Assembly: GCA_905221605.1 (NCBI GenBank)
Contig: CAJNDS010001024.1
Coordinates: forward strand, 781,791 to 845,790
DNA from: Symbiodinium natans
Taxonomy: Eukaryota > Sar > Dinophyceae > Suessiales > Symbiodiniaceae
Length of the DNA stretch: 64,000 nucleotides
Reading direction: 5' to 3'
Positions 1 to 12,855 of the stretch are shown piece by piece. The position numbers and the translations under genes are program-made. How positions within the stretch are numbered: the stretch's first letter is position 1; every line of letters begins with the position of its first letter. Below the pieces are notes generated by a model. That model had not been told where the DNA came from and did not search any database. It saw only the letters and a program-made list of their open reading frames with translations.

Positions 1-3000
1 ACATGCAGTACCATACCATGTCGATGAGTTGATTTGCTGTGAATGCTGAGGGTTTGATCTCCTCAGGAGACAATTACAACACCTACGACATGGATCCGGA
101 CTCGCAGAAGCCCGAACCTCAAAGTCGTCATGAACTCCTGCCTCACATCACACGCGCACACAGACAGCGCGTCTTGGAACCATAACACTGCCAATCCCTA
201 CCATCATGCCTGAAATGGGAGCAGGAAACTTTCTCTCAGCAAGGTACATGCACGCCTTGCTGAAGCTCGTACAGCTTGCGCAGTGCTTGAAGCCGAATCC
301 GGACCAATCCAAGAACTGTGCCGCTAGACAGAGCATCAGGGGGGGGGCCTAGGCTGCTGGGTGTTAGATCGACTGCTTCCGGGATAGGAGGGTGATGGGG
401 TGAAGGGTGGGTGTAGAGGTTGGTTCTTGCAATGCTTTGCGCTCTAAGACTTTGGTGGTCCATGGCAGTGGCGGTTATCAGCGGTAAGCAGAAGAACGCT
501 CATTGCCAAGGTGTTCTGATCCAACACTGCAGGGTGACAGTGTGCCGATGACCAGAGGACGCTCTGTGAGGTCGCATGCGGCTTGCTGAGCCAGACTTGC
601 TGTTTGTGCTGACCTGCTCAGCTGCTTGTAGCTGCATGTGTTTTGACCAGTGTCCCTGGCCATATTTGAAGTCGCGGGATGCAGTCATGAAAACACCCCA
701 ACTGGGCCCTCTTGACTCTTGACTTACCACGAAACCCTTTCTCACAGCATCAAAGAGCAGATCTCTGCACGTTGAAATCTTGGTGTTCATCCGTTCATGC
801 TAAGCGAGTAGCGGCTGTGGCCCGAACTGCCACAGCGGAGCCCAGCAATTTAAAAGTAAGGCACTGAAGAGAGCCAGCCCTTCAACCGGAAGAGACCCTC
901 CCTTCCGAGAGCCTACGACTCCCTCCTGCAGCATGTGGACAATGATTCCCTAAGCCCTAAGCCCTTTCCCGGAAGCTCCAAAGTCCCAAGCCCCGATCGC
1001 CTTGGTGGGCACACCGAGATGCTTGGGCAGCAGCCACGTTTGGGGAAAAAAGAGCTCTGCATGCCACGCAACTTCAGTCGCTATGGAAGCACTGTGCAAA
1101 GGATTCACAAGTTCCTCGCCGATATTCTATTGTGCTAGAGCCTTACTTCTACCACTCCCGCCAGCATTTCGAGGGGATGCGAAGCAGAAAGGACATGTTC
1201 TCATTAGCCCGCAATTTCCCAAAAGCGCATCCAGCTGCACGGGGTACCGTAAGGAGTTCTGACTCTTCGCAGGATTCGCAGGTTTCTGCATGCGGTCGAG
1301 GTGGATGCAATCATGCTCTGGGCATGAATGCTCTTGGTGCAAGCTGTGCACTGTACACCAACCCGAAAAACAAACACCGCGTGCAAAAGTGTCACGGACA
1401 ACACGAACTCGACAGCTCACGCCTGGACCTTTGGCTTGGACCCACTGTGGCATGACTTGCCTCCCCAAACCATGTCGGGAAAACACTTCGCCCTATTCTG
1501 AAGCCTCTTTTTCCACATGCGTCTTGCAGGATTGCGAGTTGGGCGGCAGTTTTGTGATGTTTTGTGTGTCTTTCCATGTCCGGCTGTCAAGCCTGTGTCC
1601 TCGAGGCCCTTCTGACTCAGACTCTGTTCATAAAAGCAAAAGAAAACGGCCGACTCGTAACGGTCCTAGCGCCAAGCCCTGAACCTTGCAACCTGCAGCC
1701 TTTTGAGCTCGAGACTCCTGAGCGCGCAGAGGCGAACAGCCTCAAGAGCCTAGGAGGAGACTCTGGGAGACTCTGAAAGATTCTGGGAGTTTTGGGGTCA
1801 AAGGTTCGGACGGTCTAGTGTTCTGGGAAGGGCTGAACGGGCTACATCTCCAACGCTTTGGTCTCATAAGGGCGAAAGGGGGCGGGGGTTGTTTAGGGTT
1901 TCACAGCTGACGGTTTGAAGGCTTGGGGGGTTGGGGTAGGAGCTTCGTCGGGGTGGTCTCCAGCCGAAGCCGGACCCGTCGGATGCCTTGCCTGCTCTGT
2001 GCGAGCGTTGAGTGGTATCAAGCTCCTGGGCCCAGTGCTTCTCTGTATGTAAAGAGCTTTGTGCTCTGCAGCTTTCTTTTGCCGGCGCTTGTGCCGGCAT
2101 GCTTCTGCCCGAGAATTGCTTTACTCCCTGCGAAGATTTCCAACCCTGAGGGTCTTGTAGTCCGTTTTGTTTGTTTCAGAAGCAGGACCGTTGGTATGAG
2201 TGTCTGTTGCCGAACATCATCATGCACATGGCTGAGGGTCTTGAAGAAGTAGCGGAGACTTGGGGACGCTAGTTCATTTGATGCATTTTGATATTGCTTT
2301 CTGGGGCCTCTTTGCATGACGACCCTCATTGATCATCATTGACCTCTTGCGAGGAAGCGATGGCTCAATTAGACTATCGGTTTACTTTCATTGACGTGGC
2401 CACTTGGCTGCCGTTGGCTGTTCAGTGCACGTCCTGTGGCAGGCGTCCACGGCTGCACACCGCCAGAGATCTCGCATGTAATTGCGACTGCCTCCCACGA
2501 AACCTGTCCGGTTCTGAAAGATACGAACTGAGAGGTGGAACCGCCGCCCAGACCGCGCTACGAAAGCCTCCCTCCCCGTTGCTTGGATGCTCTTTCAAAA
2601 GCAGAGGCGTCGAGTTGCCTGGAGCTTGAGATGTCCAGGTCTGAGGCCCTCCCACGAAGGGCTCGAGGCGGATGCCCTGTGGGAGCGGGACCAGGACCGC
2701 GTAAGGGCGCCTTGGGTTTGAAAGGGCTGACGGCCGAAGGAATAATTTTGTGGGTTCGGGCTCCGCAAAAAGTCAGGAGAAGGAGTAATCTTTTATTTCT
2801 CGCGAATCCTGGACAGTGGGGATCCAACGGGTCGGGTTCAGGAACTTCAGTACTAGTAGTGCCGGTTGCTGGGTTTGGCAACCCGAGGCGTCAGGCTGCA
2901 ATCAGAATAGCTGTGAGCTGTCGCGTGTTCCACTCCATGGTTTGCTTCCTGCCCAACCCCTGAACCTGAAGCCCCTAGCAGAAGAATCGCGAGTTCACCA

Positions 3001-6000
3001 GAGCCGTTCGGTTCTCCTACCAGGTCCTCAACCATCCCCCGCTGGTTTGTGAAAAGCCTTCTTCCCGAAGCCCTCGAGGACGCCGCATACGTGAAAGCAC
3101 TGGATCTGCAGGTTCGGGAGAAGCACTAGGGATTTTGACCTTTGTTTTGGTTGAGGCGTTGTCTTGGGTTTGTTTGGATTTATGGCAGCGTTCTCGTTCT
3201 ACTCTTGTTCCTCTTGTGTTGTTGCGGGTTCTTCTCATTTTTTGTTGGCCGGAACCAATAAACAAAGGAGGACATGCTTGATCAGGCGGTTCGAATTCAG
3301 GGAGTTTGAATCGGAGAGCGCGCTAGACGAAACGCTAGAGATGTTGAGGAATTTTAGCACTTCTCGTCGTTCTAAGTTCTGCCTGCAAGTTCTGCCTCTT
3401 CAAAAGATCCGCATGGAGCTGGCTGCAAAGGGGTCACGAGGTCCGCGAAACCGCTCTTGCAAGGCACAGCTTGCACTGGGACACTGGGGCACTGCTTCTG
3501 ACGCCCCGGGAGGAACAGAGGAAGAATCGTAGCATTCCTGTCATCTTCCGCAGCATGGAGCTGTTGCCAACAGCTGCCCGGATCTTTTTGCGACCTCAGC
3601 GCGGACTCGCAACCAGATAACATCGAAGGCAAGAAAGTTTGGCGGCAAGAGCTGAATCAACATTGCGCTGCCTTGCCATACCTATTGAAAAAACGTGCAT
3701 GCCTAGCATGGCCTTCTAGCCTCGTCCCAACCCTCTTTGGGTCCTTAGACACTATAACCCTGACCCCCTGAGAAGGTCGCTGCCTCCCCATGGCTTGATG
3801 CCGCGCCGCCGCGGTCGAGCCAAGGGTCTCTGGGCCACCCAGAGGCCAGGGAAACGAGAAACGAGGGCTCTTGGTGGCTGCTGGTCTCATTTCTCGTGCT
3901 CTTGCTTGTGATTTCAGTCAGGTGTGCCGCCGTCCCTGCGTCCTGATGCAGACGCCCAGATTGGAAGGTTGTCGTGGGCGTTAGCAAGCGCGGAAGACAT
4001 CTTATCTTAGGGCCCGACCAAGGCCTACCGAGCTGAACCTTCGCAAACCTGAAGTTGAGTCCGAGAAAAGCTCGAATGACTCGAAGAAGCTGGGGTCAAC
4101 GTACTGTGCATCGTTGTTTATTCCCAGGTCTCAAGGCTCTTCTTGCAATGGATTCTAAGATAGTATTTCGGCCCAAGGCAGGAGTAGAGGATGTTGAGGG
4201 TGAGAGCCTGGCCTTGGGGAGGCGGTTCGATGTGAGAGCCTTCATGGGCAAACAGGACCATGTTGCACTCGACAACCTAACCTGTGGGAGATAGTGTGCT
4301 GGTAGTAATTAGTAGATTGGTCCAAACTTAATCTCCATTCAGCGCTGTCGCAAAAGCACGTGTGTCTTGACACGCTGTGGCATGCTTGTGCGTAGATGGG
4401 AGGAACTTCGATCCTCCTTCCAGGGTCCCTTACCGACACGAACCCGATGGATGAACATCAAGAAGCAGAAGCACGGAACTATGAGCTTCATGCAAAGACG
4501 AAGACTAAGCCCTCTGCCCATCGAACTCAGGATGGGCCACTGCCATAAAGGACAAGATTGCGAGTACTGCCACTGCCTACATGCGACAAGGCCGCCGAAG
4601 CTGGATCGGCGGCTGGGTTCAATAAGCTTTGGAAGAGAGAGACGTGTTCTGGGCATCTGGGACTCGAAAAAACTGGAGTTTTCCAAGCTTATGTATGACT
4701 GAGGGTCCCAGCTTTGGCTAAAGATCCTTCTTGACCCAGGAAAAATCCCTGCAAAGGCCTCCGGCCTGGTAGCTTGTGGAGCAAGTTATGCAACCCCGAA
4801 TGACCACAGGCCGGGCCCGGAAGACACATGACTAACAGCCTCGAATCTATGAATGCAATTGGAAGCCGGATGCCATGCATTTTTCTGCAGACTCGGGCTG
4901 GCCACAGCCTCTACTTACTCTTGCAGCGGCCATCAATTCGTGTCGAACGTTCGTCGTGCGGGGGAGTGCGAATGCAGGTTTTATTCAAAGCGTTCTGTCG
5001 CCCAGCGCCTGACGTGGAGAGTTGGGAGCCTGGGGTTTTGATGTTTTGGATGGTTTCCGGGTGCCAGGATGTGGTTCCCGGTGGAGATCGGTAAGATTAA
5101 CCGTCAACAATCTAAACCGTAGAACCTACCAGATCATGACACCGGACACAGGACCTAACCGACCTAACCTCAGGCCCATCAACGGAATTCTGGCAACAGA
5201 GTAATCAGCGAGCACGTTCTGAAGCTCAATTCGTCATGTCGGGGGGTGTCGTTTACTGCTTTGCAGCCACGCACCTTTGTTACTTCCCATATTTCTTGTG
5301 CTGGTGAGTCAAGCCTGCCCGCATTAAAGCAAGCTCAACATGAAACCCGGGGGAAGAACCCCAACGCCGCAAAAGGCCGTCCACCCTAAGAGGCATCAGA
5401 GCCCTTTAGAAAGCCGGGTTTCTAAAAAAACGCCCAAGGCAGCTCCGCAGCCAGTTCCTGGAACTTGACCGCGGTGACCAGTTCCTTGCGCTGCAATCGC
5501 AGGGCTTCTGTTTTGCAGGGCGGGGGAAGAGGGGGGCGGTGGCTCCAGAAGTCTAAATGGTGGAGGGGTAAGTGGTTTAGGGCATTTGTTTAGAAGCTAC
5601 CGAAAGCCGCGAACCATAGGAAGGCAACCAGCATGTTATTTACGATCTACAACCGTGTCGTTGTTTGTAAGCTGTAGCAGCTCAGGCTGAGCATTCTGCT
5701 CCGACACATGCGCAATCGCGCCGTGGAGCATGGGTTCCTTCAGGAGGCAGTCCAATTGTATGGCAGGGTTGGTTTGTTTGGGTTTGAGGATTAGGCTCTC
5801 CGGCCACTATACCCCTACCTCTCTACACCTAAAACCTGAAGTGAAAATGAGAATGCTGACAGTAGCCTTGCGGCGCAACTGCATTGATGCATGGAGCTTG
5901 TCCCGCCACCACGATGGCGGTCATTTTGAAGTTGAAGTTGAAGGTCACGATATGTTGTCAGATAATAAGTCTCGGCTGCGTAAGTTAAATTCTGTTGGCA

Positions 6001-6744
6001 AATGTACCTTGAAGCCTAAAGCCTTTTCTTGGAGGCTGGTGCTGTGCTTGAAGTTTTTCAGCACGAGGCCGCGCGTTGGCGAATGCAGTGTCCGGTGATG
6101 GGTGTTGGGTTTGACGGTTGTTCGGCTGAACCGATCGTGGCTTTTCGGTCACTTGGGCCATGGAGAGTCGAGGTCAGATCTTCACAGTTACAGTTCAGGC
6201 TCGAACTCTGCACAGTAGATACAGTAGAGCCTGCACCTGCTGTCTTAGCTTCAATGCCCAAGATGCCTTCCGTGCATGCGAATCCACCTTAAACAAGATG
6301 CATGGCCAGTAACTGCATCATGCGCAAGTTTGTCTCGATAGTGCTTGTGCTGGGGAAATCGCTGCATGTACAAGCACCCCAAATCGTGGCTTTCGACTCA
6401 CGAGAAACACGACACCGTGCAGAATGATCAGACAGTCCCAGCCACGAGCCACCAACCCCAACCCTCCGAGTTCAAAGTGCTCCTTTCGGGCAGGAAGCTC
6501 AATTTGAACGGCTAATCTCCTGACATGTTGCATCCAGATTCGGCCATTGCCAAGCCGAGCAAACGCACAGAAAGGCCACCGTAAGGCCCTAAGATTCCAC
6601 CCGCAGATGAGGCCTGGCACCATGGCGGCGACGCGACGGGCAAAAGCACTGGTCAAAGGCTGTGTGGACTGCTTTGGGGATGGCATACCATTGTGCGTAT
6701 CATTGTGTTGCAGGTTGAGGATGGTTGAAGTTTTGGCGAGATTT

Positions 6745-6780
6745 GGGGGGGGGGGGGGGGAAGGGAGGGGGGGGGGAGCG
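6745..6780. repeat. Poly-G tract
   Basis: A run of G broken by only a few A (about 36 nt). It follows an ATTT and lies in spacer. Such runs recur at 9857-9931, 24501-24540 and 42429-42458. Confidence 0.9.
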
Positions 6781-9115
6781 GGCCCTTGTATGGCCCCGAC
6801 ACAGTGTGGCACAGCGTCTCGAAACAGTATCTGTGGCATCGATCTTTTGAACGGTTTGAACTGTTGGGTGTGAACGGCGAATCTTACCAGTAGAAACCCT
6901 GATGTCCAGCAAGCCCGTCTGCTCCTTTCGGTGACCCAAAAGCAAAGCCCCCACCCGCCCACCCACCCTCCCTCCCTCCCACCCACTCACCAACGAGTCG
7001 ACAAGCATACATCGTGTGTAAACTGCATGGGGGGTAAGCGAACCAGCGAATGCATTAATCCTAGAAGTTGGCCCTGCCCATGGTCTGCATCGACCAGGAA
7101 GCACTAGCCATGAGATTGTTCTGAAGCACTGGTGAGCAGTCATGGACCATCGCTGGCCTGAGTAGATCAGTGTTGTTGGGGGGCAAATCCTGGGTTCCAG
7201 CCCTGGGTGTTTGGAGTGTTAGGGAAGCAGCCCAAGCCTTCGTGATGGTCTCAGGGATCAAGCCGGGCTGGTTTGAGACTCTCAGTTTCTAGACCCTGAG
7301 GGCAACCACCAAGCAATGCCTTCTTGCTTTGGGCGTCAGCTCACCACAGCAGATCCTGAAATTGATTTGCTCCAAGAGATTTTGCCAAAAGAGGGTGCAC
7401 TTACCATACCGACGCAAGTGCTCCAGATCAAGCCAGCTAACGCTTTAGCGCTGTATGCACTGCAGTGCGACACGGTCTGTTCGGTGGTGTGTAAAAAGGC
7501 TGAGAATGGGGTCAGTCCTTAATTAGGCTAAACACGAGAAGGCCTACTAAGACAGGAAGCTCGAACGCCACCTGGCCAAGCTGAAGTTTGGTGCTCTGGT
7601 GAGCCTGGCCACGTACCAGGAGCGATTATTCTGAGAGTGGAGCTTGATGTGTGCGTCGCTGCCCATCGTTTGGAGTTGGCACTGCTAGCTTCCAAGGCAG
7701 CAGTCGAATCAAGTCCACGGCAGGACACCTCGAGCACTTTCTACTTGGCAGTCCAGGCAGGTCTCGAGGGTCTACGCCAAGACTTCGACCAGAAACTTCG
7801 CAGTGAGACTTGAGACCGCGCAGATGGCTCAAGGAACCGCTTAGTCGATCCAATTTCTTTAACGTCGTAGTAGCAGAAGTGCACAATGCCAGACCGAGTC
7901 AACAAACTCGGGCCTGCAAAAGAATCACATCCAGTGGCTTTTGCAGGCACAAGGAAGCCCCCACCTTCGCCGCGACAAAGGCAATGTGCCCCACGATTTG
8001 TGAATCTAAAATAGCAGGTCAGCCTGTAATCATCTTTAATCTACCGGCTGAGGAATTTTGTTCTCAGAGCTCCTTATTTATTCGTCCGCGGCCGTTCCAG
8101 CGCCCGAAGGGCATTAATTAGTTCCCGTTCTTGTGGTGTTGGCTTCCAGTCTGTTCCCTCCTCGGCATTGGTGCTCCGCAAAGGCAGTAGCCTGTTGTCG
8201 TCCAGCACCTCGGTGCGAATGAGCCATTGTTGATGCCGTGAATCCTGCATCGTCAAACCTACAGGGTAGCCAAGGCGCCCATATGCTGACATACGGTGTT
8301 TCAGGATGTTTCAGGTACGTCCGACGATGCCGGTTTTGAATCATCGACTGTACATTTGGGCGTAAGCGTCTTTGCGATCTGCAGAGACGCGCAGCTTTTA
8401 TGTTTCGCCTGCGCGACCCTTGCGTTGCCGGCCGGCCTCAATTTCGGCCCTCTCGGACTCGTCCAACAACAGACCAGATGAGACAGAGAGAGGCGGGCAT
8501 GCCTTGACATCAGGAGCCTGCTGTCAAACTAACCCCAGCTCTTTTTCCAGAGGCAGGGAATCCCAGGATTCAAGGCAGCCAAATCATATGAAGCTCCAGT
8601 TTCTCTAGCGCTGCGAAGGAATGGTCTTCGCGCCCCGCGCTCACAAACTGCGCCGGACGAGCATGTCGTCGTCAAAGTGCAAAACAGCTGGGAGATCAAG
8701 AGCACTGAGCAGACGTGTGGTGCTCAGACTAAGTTGAGCAAGCTACTATGCACAGCGTCAGTGGAGCCGTTCGCCTGTGTGACCAGCTTCACGCGCAGCG
8801 CTAAGCGGGACTGTCAGGAACCAACACACGACACAGACAGAGACGCACCCTCATCATGTGACATGTATGTGGCTGCTCCGTACTTGGTGAAGCTTGAAGG
8901 ATATTTCCACCAGGTTGCGGCATCAGCCAGCTACTCGTAGGGACGAAGTACTATTTGAGGGTGTGCGAGGTGCCTTGCAACTCGAGACATTCGAGACCCG
9001 ACTTTGGAACTTTGGACCCTGCAGCGGTTGGCTCTGGCATCCAGCGATGTAGACCCGAGGGCCAGGGCCTCGTCAGGCCATGCTCTGCAAAAGCTTGCTT
9101 CTTTGAGGCTCTTTA

Positions 9116-9335
9116 GGGAGGGAGTGAGAGGGAGAGAGACAGAGAGAGAGGCCTCTGGGCTGAGTAGAAGAAGGAGGGAGGGAGAGAGGGAGAGGGAGAG
9201 GGAGAGAGGAGACTCCTCCTTTTCCACTGAGTGGTATCACACCGAACGACCCTAAGAGCACGCTTTGTGCGCAGAGATCCGGGGGACCTTTCCTCGGAAG
9301 AGAAGAAGGAGAAGAAGAAGAAGAGAGGCAGGCCA
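9116..9335. repeat. Purine-rich GA/GGA/GAA microsatellite
   Basis: An almost purely purine + strand made of GAGA, GGGA and GAAGAA words, broken by short mixed segments. Apparent Arg/Glu-rich (+) and Ser/Leu/Pro-rich (-) reading frames here are products of the repeat, not genes. Confidence 0.85.
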
Positions 9336-9624
9336 TCAACAAAAAACAAAGGAGACATTAGCAAAGTGGTGGTGGTTGACAGACAGCCCGAAACCTAGCA
9401 CGCCATTTCAGGGGGTCAGCGGCGTGTCACTACAGCAACCTGGTCATCGAGGCTGGTGGAGGGTTGCTCAGGCCCTCAGAGAAGAAAAAAGCCGTGCGTG
9501 ACGGCTTCGAAGGACCTCGGTGTTTGGGGGGAACATTACGACCTGAACAGGGAGTTCTTGCGGTGAGTTTCGCGAGGACAGAGAACCGCACGGCACGCGT
9601 CCCCTCGGGGCTCCTCAAGCCCTG

Positions 9625-9725
9625 AAGAAGAAGAAGAAGAAGAAGAAGAGGAAGACTAATTGGAAGAGGAAAAGGAAGAGGAAGCAGACATGGAAGAGGA
9701 AGAAGAAGAAGAAGAGGAGAGAGAC
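9625..9725. repeat. GAA-type triplet microsatellite
   Basis: GAAGAA runs mixed with GGAAGAG words on the + strand, giving poly-Glu, poly-Lys or poly-Arg in different frames. A similar shorter tract lies at 10069-10100. No protein context supports translation. Confidence 0.85.
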
Positions 9726-9856
9726 CAGAGAGCCAGGAACGGGAAACATACCATGTCGGAGGAGTGGGGGGTACTTCGAAAAGGTTGTGCTGAGGCCAAT
9801 GAGAGGTTCGGAAGTTGCGAGAGATGGGATGATGTTGAATGCTGATTAGTGGAGCC

Positions 9857-9931
9857 TCCCCCCCCCCCCCCCGCCCTCCAAACCAATTGGGCAGTATCCC
9901 CCGGCATGGAGGGGGGGGGGGGGGGGGGGGC
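9857..9931. repeat. Poly-C and poly-G runs facing each other
   Basis: A C run near 9857-9873 and a G run near 9908-9930 are separated by about 35 nt, so one strand could fold into a G:C hairpin or each could form quadruplex structure. No function is implied by context. Confidence 0.8.
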
Positions 9932-12711
9932 GGACGTCATTTTGTCGCTGGCTCATGAGCTGTGAGATCCCGGCTCATGAGCTGTCAGAAGTATCTGAGA
10001 AGAATCTCAAGCGGCTTTTGGGAGAGTGGGAGAGCGATGGTGGGAGTTCTCCCTCAAGCCCACCAAAAGAAGAAGAAGAAGAAGAAGAAGAAGAAGAGAG
10101 GCGGGGACCCAGTTGGTTCCGATCAGTATATGGGCGAGTAACCCCAGGTGGACTGTCGCCTGAAGCCTGAAGCCCCCCGTTCACAAGAACCCGACTGTAG
10201 CAGGCCGCAGCGTCCTCCCGAAGGGATGGTCCATCGGAGCCTGTGACGAGTGCCCACAGCGATATGATGATGCGAGCTGCCTGGCCTGACACAGCTGGGG
10301 CTGGTATGTCCTGATGCCCTTCGTGAAAGCAAACGGCATTGCTCCCCACCTAGTATGCATTGATGCATTCGGCAAAACCATCGCGATGCACGAGTCTCTG
10401 CAGATGGCTTGTTCTCGATGTGAGGTTTATGCTTCATGGATTTTGCTGCCGCTTCTTGTTGTTTCCACGCGGTGAGGGACTCAGCTATCGCATGCTATCG
10501 CGGTGCCGCCTTCCAGCGTTGCGCTCGATCAAACTCAGGGGGCTTCGAGTTTGTCTGAGAACCCAGGCCGCCAGCTTTCGAAACCGCCACGCTTTTCGAC
10601 CTGCACGAACACGGTCTCCTTCCAGAGGTGGATGTCTTAGGCATGCGCCTCAAAAGCGCGAGAACCTCAGTTTTCTCAGGCATGGGTGGACCACAGAATA
10701 AATCCCACACCCCGAACGCAAAGACTTCCAAGGTTCATCTAGCGCATCGGCCGAAGGGCAAAGCATCCAAGGGATTTGCGAAAGGCGCCCGGGAATTCTT
10801 TGGTAGAATGCGGCAGATTCCCTGTTCTTGTGTCGTTTTGGTTCCGCATAGCCGGCATAGTCTGTGGCAGGCCATATGCGGAAGAAGCCACCGAGGTGGA
10901 GGCTGCGACAGTTCAGTTTACTTGATGAAGCTCTGTGCCATATCTGCAGTGCTTCTGAGTAAAGAAACCATTTTTATTGAAAAGAGTCCTTGAGAAATTC
11001 AGCTCCAAGCTTCAGGGCTTTGTGATTTTTACTTTCCGCTGCATGGGGGAGGACAAAGGGATCATCGCCTGATAAATCCAACTGCACCCTGCCAAGCATC
11101 GGGTACGAAGGGTTTGAACATGCTTCGGCCATGAAGCCTGGAAACTCGGACCGGGCCCATGGAGCTTCCAAGGGACGATGGCCCGTTAGGAGTCGGAGGT
11201 CCTCCTCGCACAAACAAACCATACAAGCACAACGATCAACATCAACAAAGCATGTTGCCTGGACAGAAATGTTTATGTGTCATTATTGTCTGCTCGACAT
11301 GGAGAGCCTTGGGGAGGCTAGCGAGGACGATGGTGCCGGAGGACTTCGAGAGTCGTCTCTGGGCTGCTTTGGGACTTCAAATGTCGGAGCTTCTCCAGCA
11401 TACCAGGTCGAGTGTTGGGTAGTCTCATCGGCGGGCCCCTGTCAAGATGGGGAGACCACAAGCACCGGCCCAGCACTAACTCGGACAAACATCGGTATGC
11501 AAGAGTGCATAAGAGCGAGAGACGGAAGCATCCTGTTATATAACTTGCGTCACAAAATAGCCCACGGCTTCATCACCGAACGCCCGAGAGTCCCCAAAGC
11601 CAGGGTGCCCCGGACTGAGGCAGAGAAGAGCTGTCAGGCCTCTCAAGACCCCGGCCTTTTTCTGGTTTCGTCTATAGGGCCTCCAGAATTTCGAGGTTCC
11701 CTTAAGATTCCAGCTGAGGCTTCTTCAACGAGGATTCCTCGGCCCACGCCAGTCGAGGGAGAGCCTTGCATCGAGGGTAAGATGCAGTTTCGGGCTGTGT
11801 GAAGGATGAGTAGAGCCTTTAGGCTCAGGGTCGTCAGTTGTCAGTGTTGTCAGGCCTTGCACTGGCATGCCGTCCCCTGAGCAGATCACCAGAAAACGCT
11901 GTCCCCCCGTTTGAATAAATTTCCACCACAAATTCAAGGAATGCTCGCCAGCATCCCTCGCTCCAGCCTCCTGAAGTCTGCAGCATCGGCGCCCTTTGCC
12001 TTCCGCACTCCCCGGGACAAGGTCCGCTCAGCCCCTCGGCCGTTTCCTCGGCTTTTCTGGGGATGCAGGCGTGTTCAGGTTCTAGGATTCCAGGCTTAGG
12101 GCTTACCTTCTGGGGCCCGCGAGCGGCGCATCAGCGCAACGGCATGGGGTGCAACGGCTTGTCGGCGCAAGGCGATTTTACGATGCTATTTCCGACCACG
12201 CCGGTTGAACAGTTGCCTTGACTCCCTCACGTTTCAAAGCAGCTTTCAGGGGCCCAGCTCCAGCTCCCATGGTCCAGGTTCGGCTTGGGTCTGAGGCGTA
12301 AGGAACCGCTCCTTCCAGGGTTCTCAGGACAACCAGCTTATGCAACTGAGGTTGTTGCTCTGCTGGCAGAAGCGCGGCAGCAAGCTGGATGTAGGTCTCT
12401 ATCAGCTGACCCATACAAACAGACGCAGCTTGCTGATGCGTACAATATCGTATGATCAAGTGCCCGGAGGCTCTTCATGTGTGGTTCGCATTCCTAGAAG
12501 TGCATGTTTATAAGCCGAGGCAAGCATTCCCCTCGCAGTGTACCAAAATGCCACTCGGATGATTTGCATTGCACGATTTGTTCTCCTGCATGGGCATGAT
12601 CCTCACTTTTTCCTCGTCTTCTTGAACTTGCAGCTTCGAACTGACGAGTGACAGAAGAACTCTTTGGCCTGCTGCCTGCTCTGTGGCTCCAGCCCCAATT
12701 CTCCTGCTCGA

Positions 12712-12855
12712 GGAATCATTCAACTATGATCAGTTCAGCGAAGTCTACGACGCGGGCACGAGCTTTTTCATCAATTGGTGTGAGAACGCTTCTATCTCCA
12801 ACAATGCCTCGGAGTGTATCGAAGCTGTCAATGCTTCCTTTGGAAAAAACTTGGT
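12712..12855 (+). CDS. Candidate exon, Asn/Cys-rich secreted-type segment
   Basis: An AG/G acceptor after the TCGAG at 12706-12711 opens a frame that stays open past a possible GT donor near 12853. The peptide has protein-like composition with two Cys and three NxS-type sequons, including the segments FNYDQFSEVYDAG, FFINWCENASISNNASEC and IEAVNASFGKN, which suggests an extracellular or lumenal domain. I do not recognise the family. It lies about 4 kb upstream of the lipase-like exons on the same strand and might be an upstream exon of that gene, but no joining exon was found. The frame stays open to 13048, so the exon end is uncertain. Confidence 0.35.

Larger units (their letters stand above)
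1..12711. other. Long gene-poor spacer
   Basis: I recognise no protein family, RNA gene or mobile element in this stretch on either strand. Open frames are short, overlap in several frames and show no family motifs. The sequence is rich in degenerate telomere-like and pyrimidine words (forms of CCCTAAACC and AAGCCCTGA) and in simple repeats listed separately. A 223-codon frame at 11131-11802 on the + strand is the longest apparent reading frame, but its composition is not convincingly protein-like. Unrecognised short exons could still be hidden here, because dinoflagellate exons can be under 50 nt. Confidence 0.5.

Noticed and set aside
6318-6986. 222-codon frame on the - strand
   Set aside because: Crosses the poly-G tract as poly-Pro and has no motif; likely chance in GC-rich spacer.
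11131-11802. 223-codon + frame as a gene
   Set aside because: No domain, poor protein-like composition, and the +2 frame is also open over part of it; left as unsupported.
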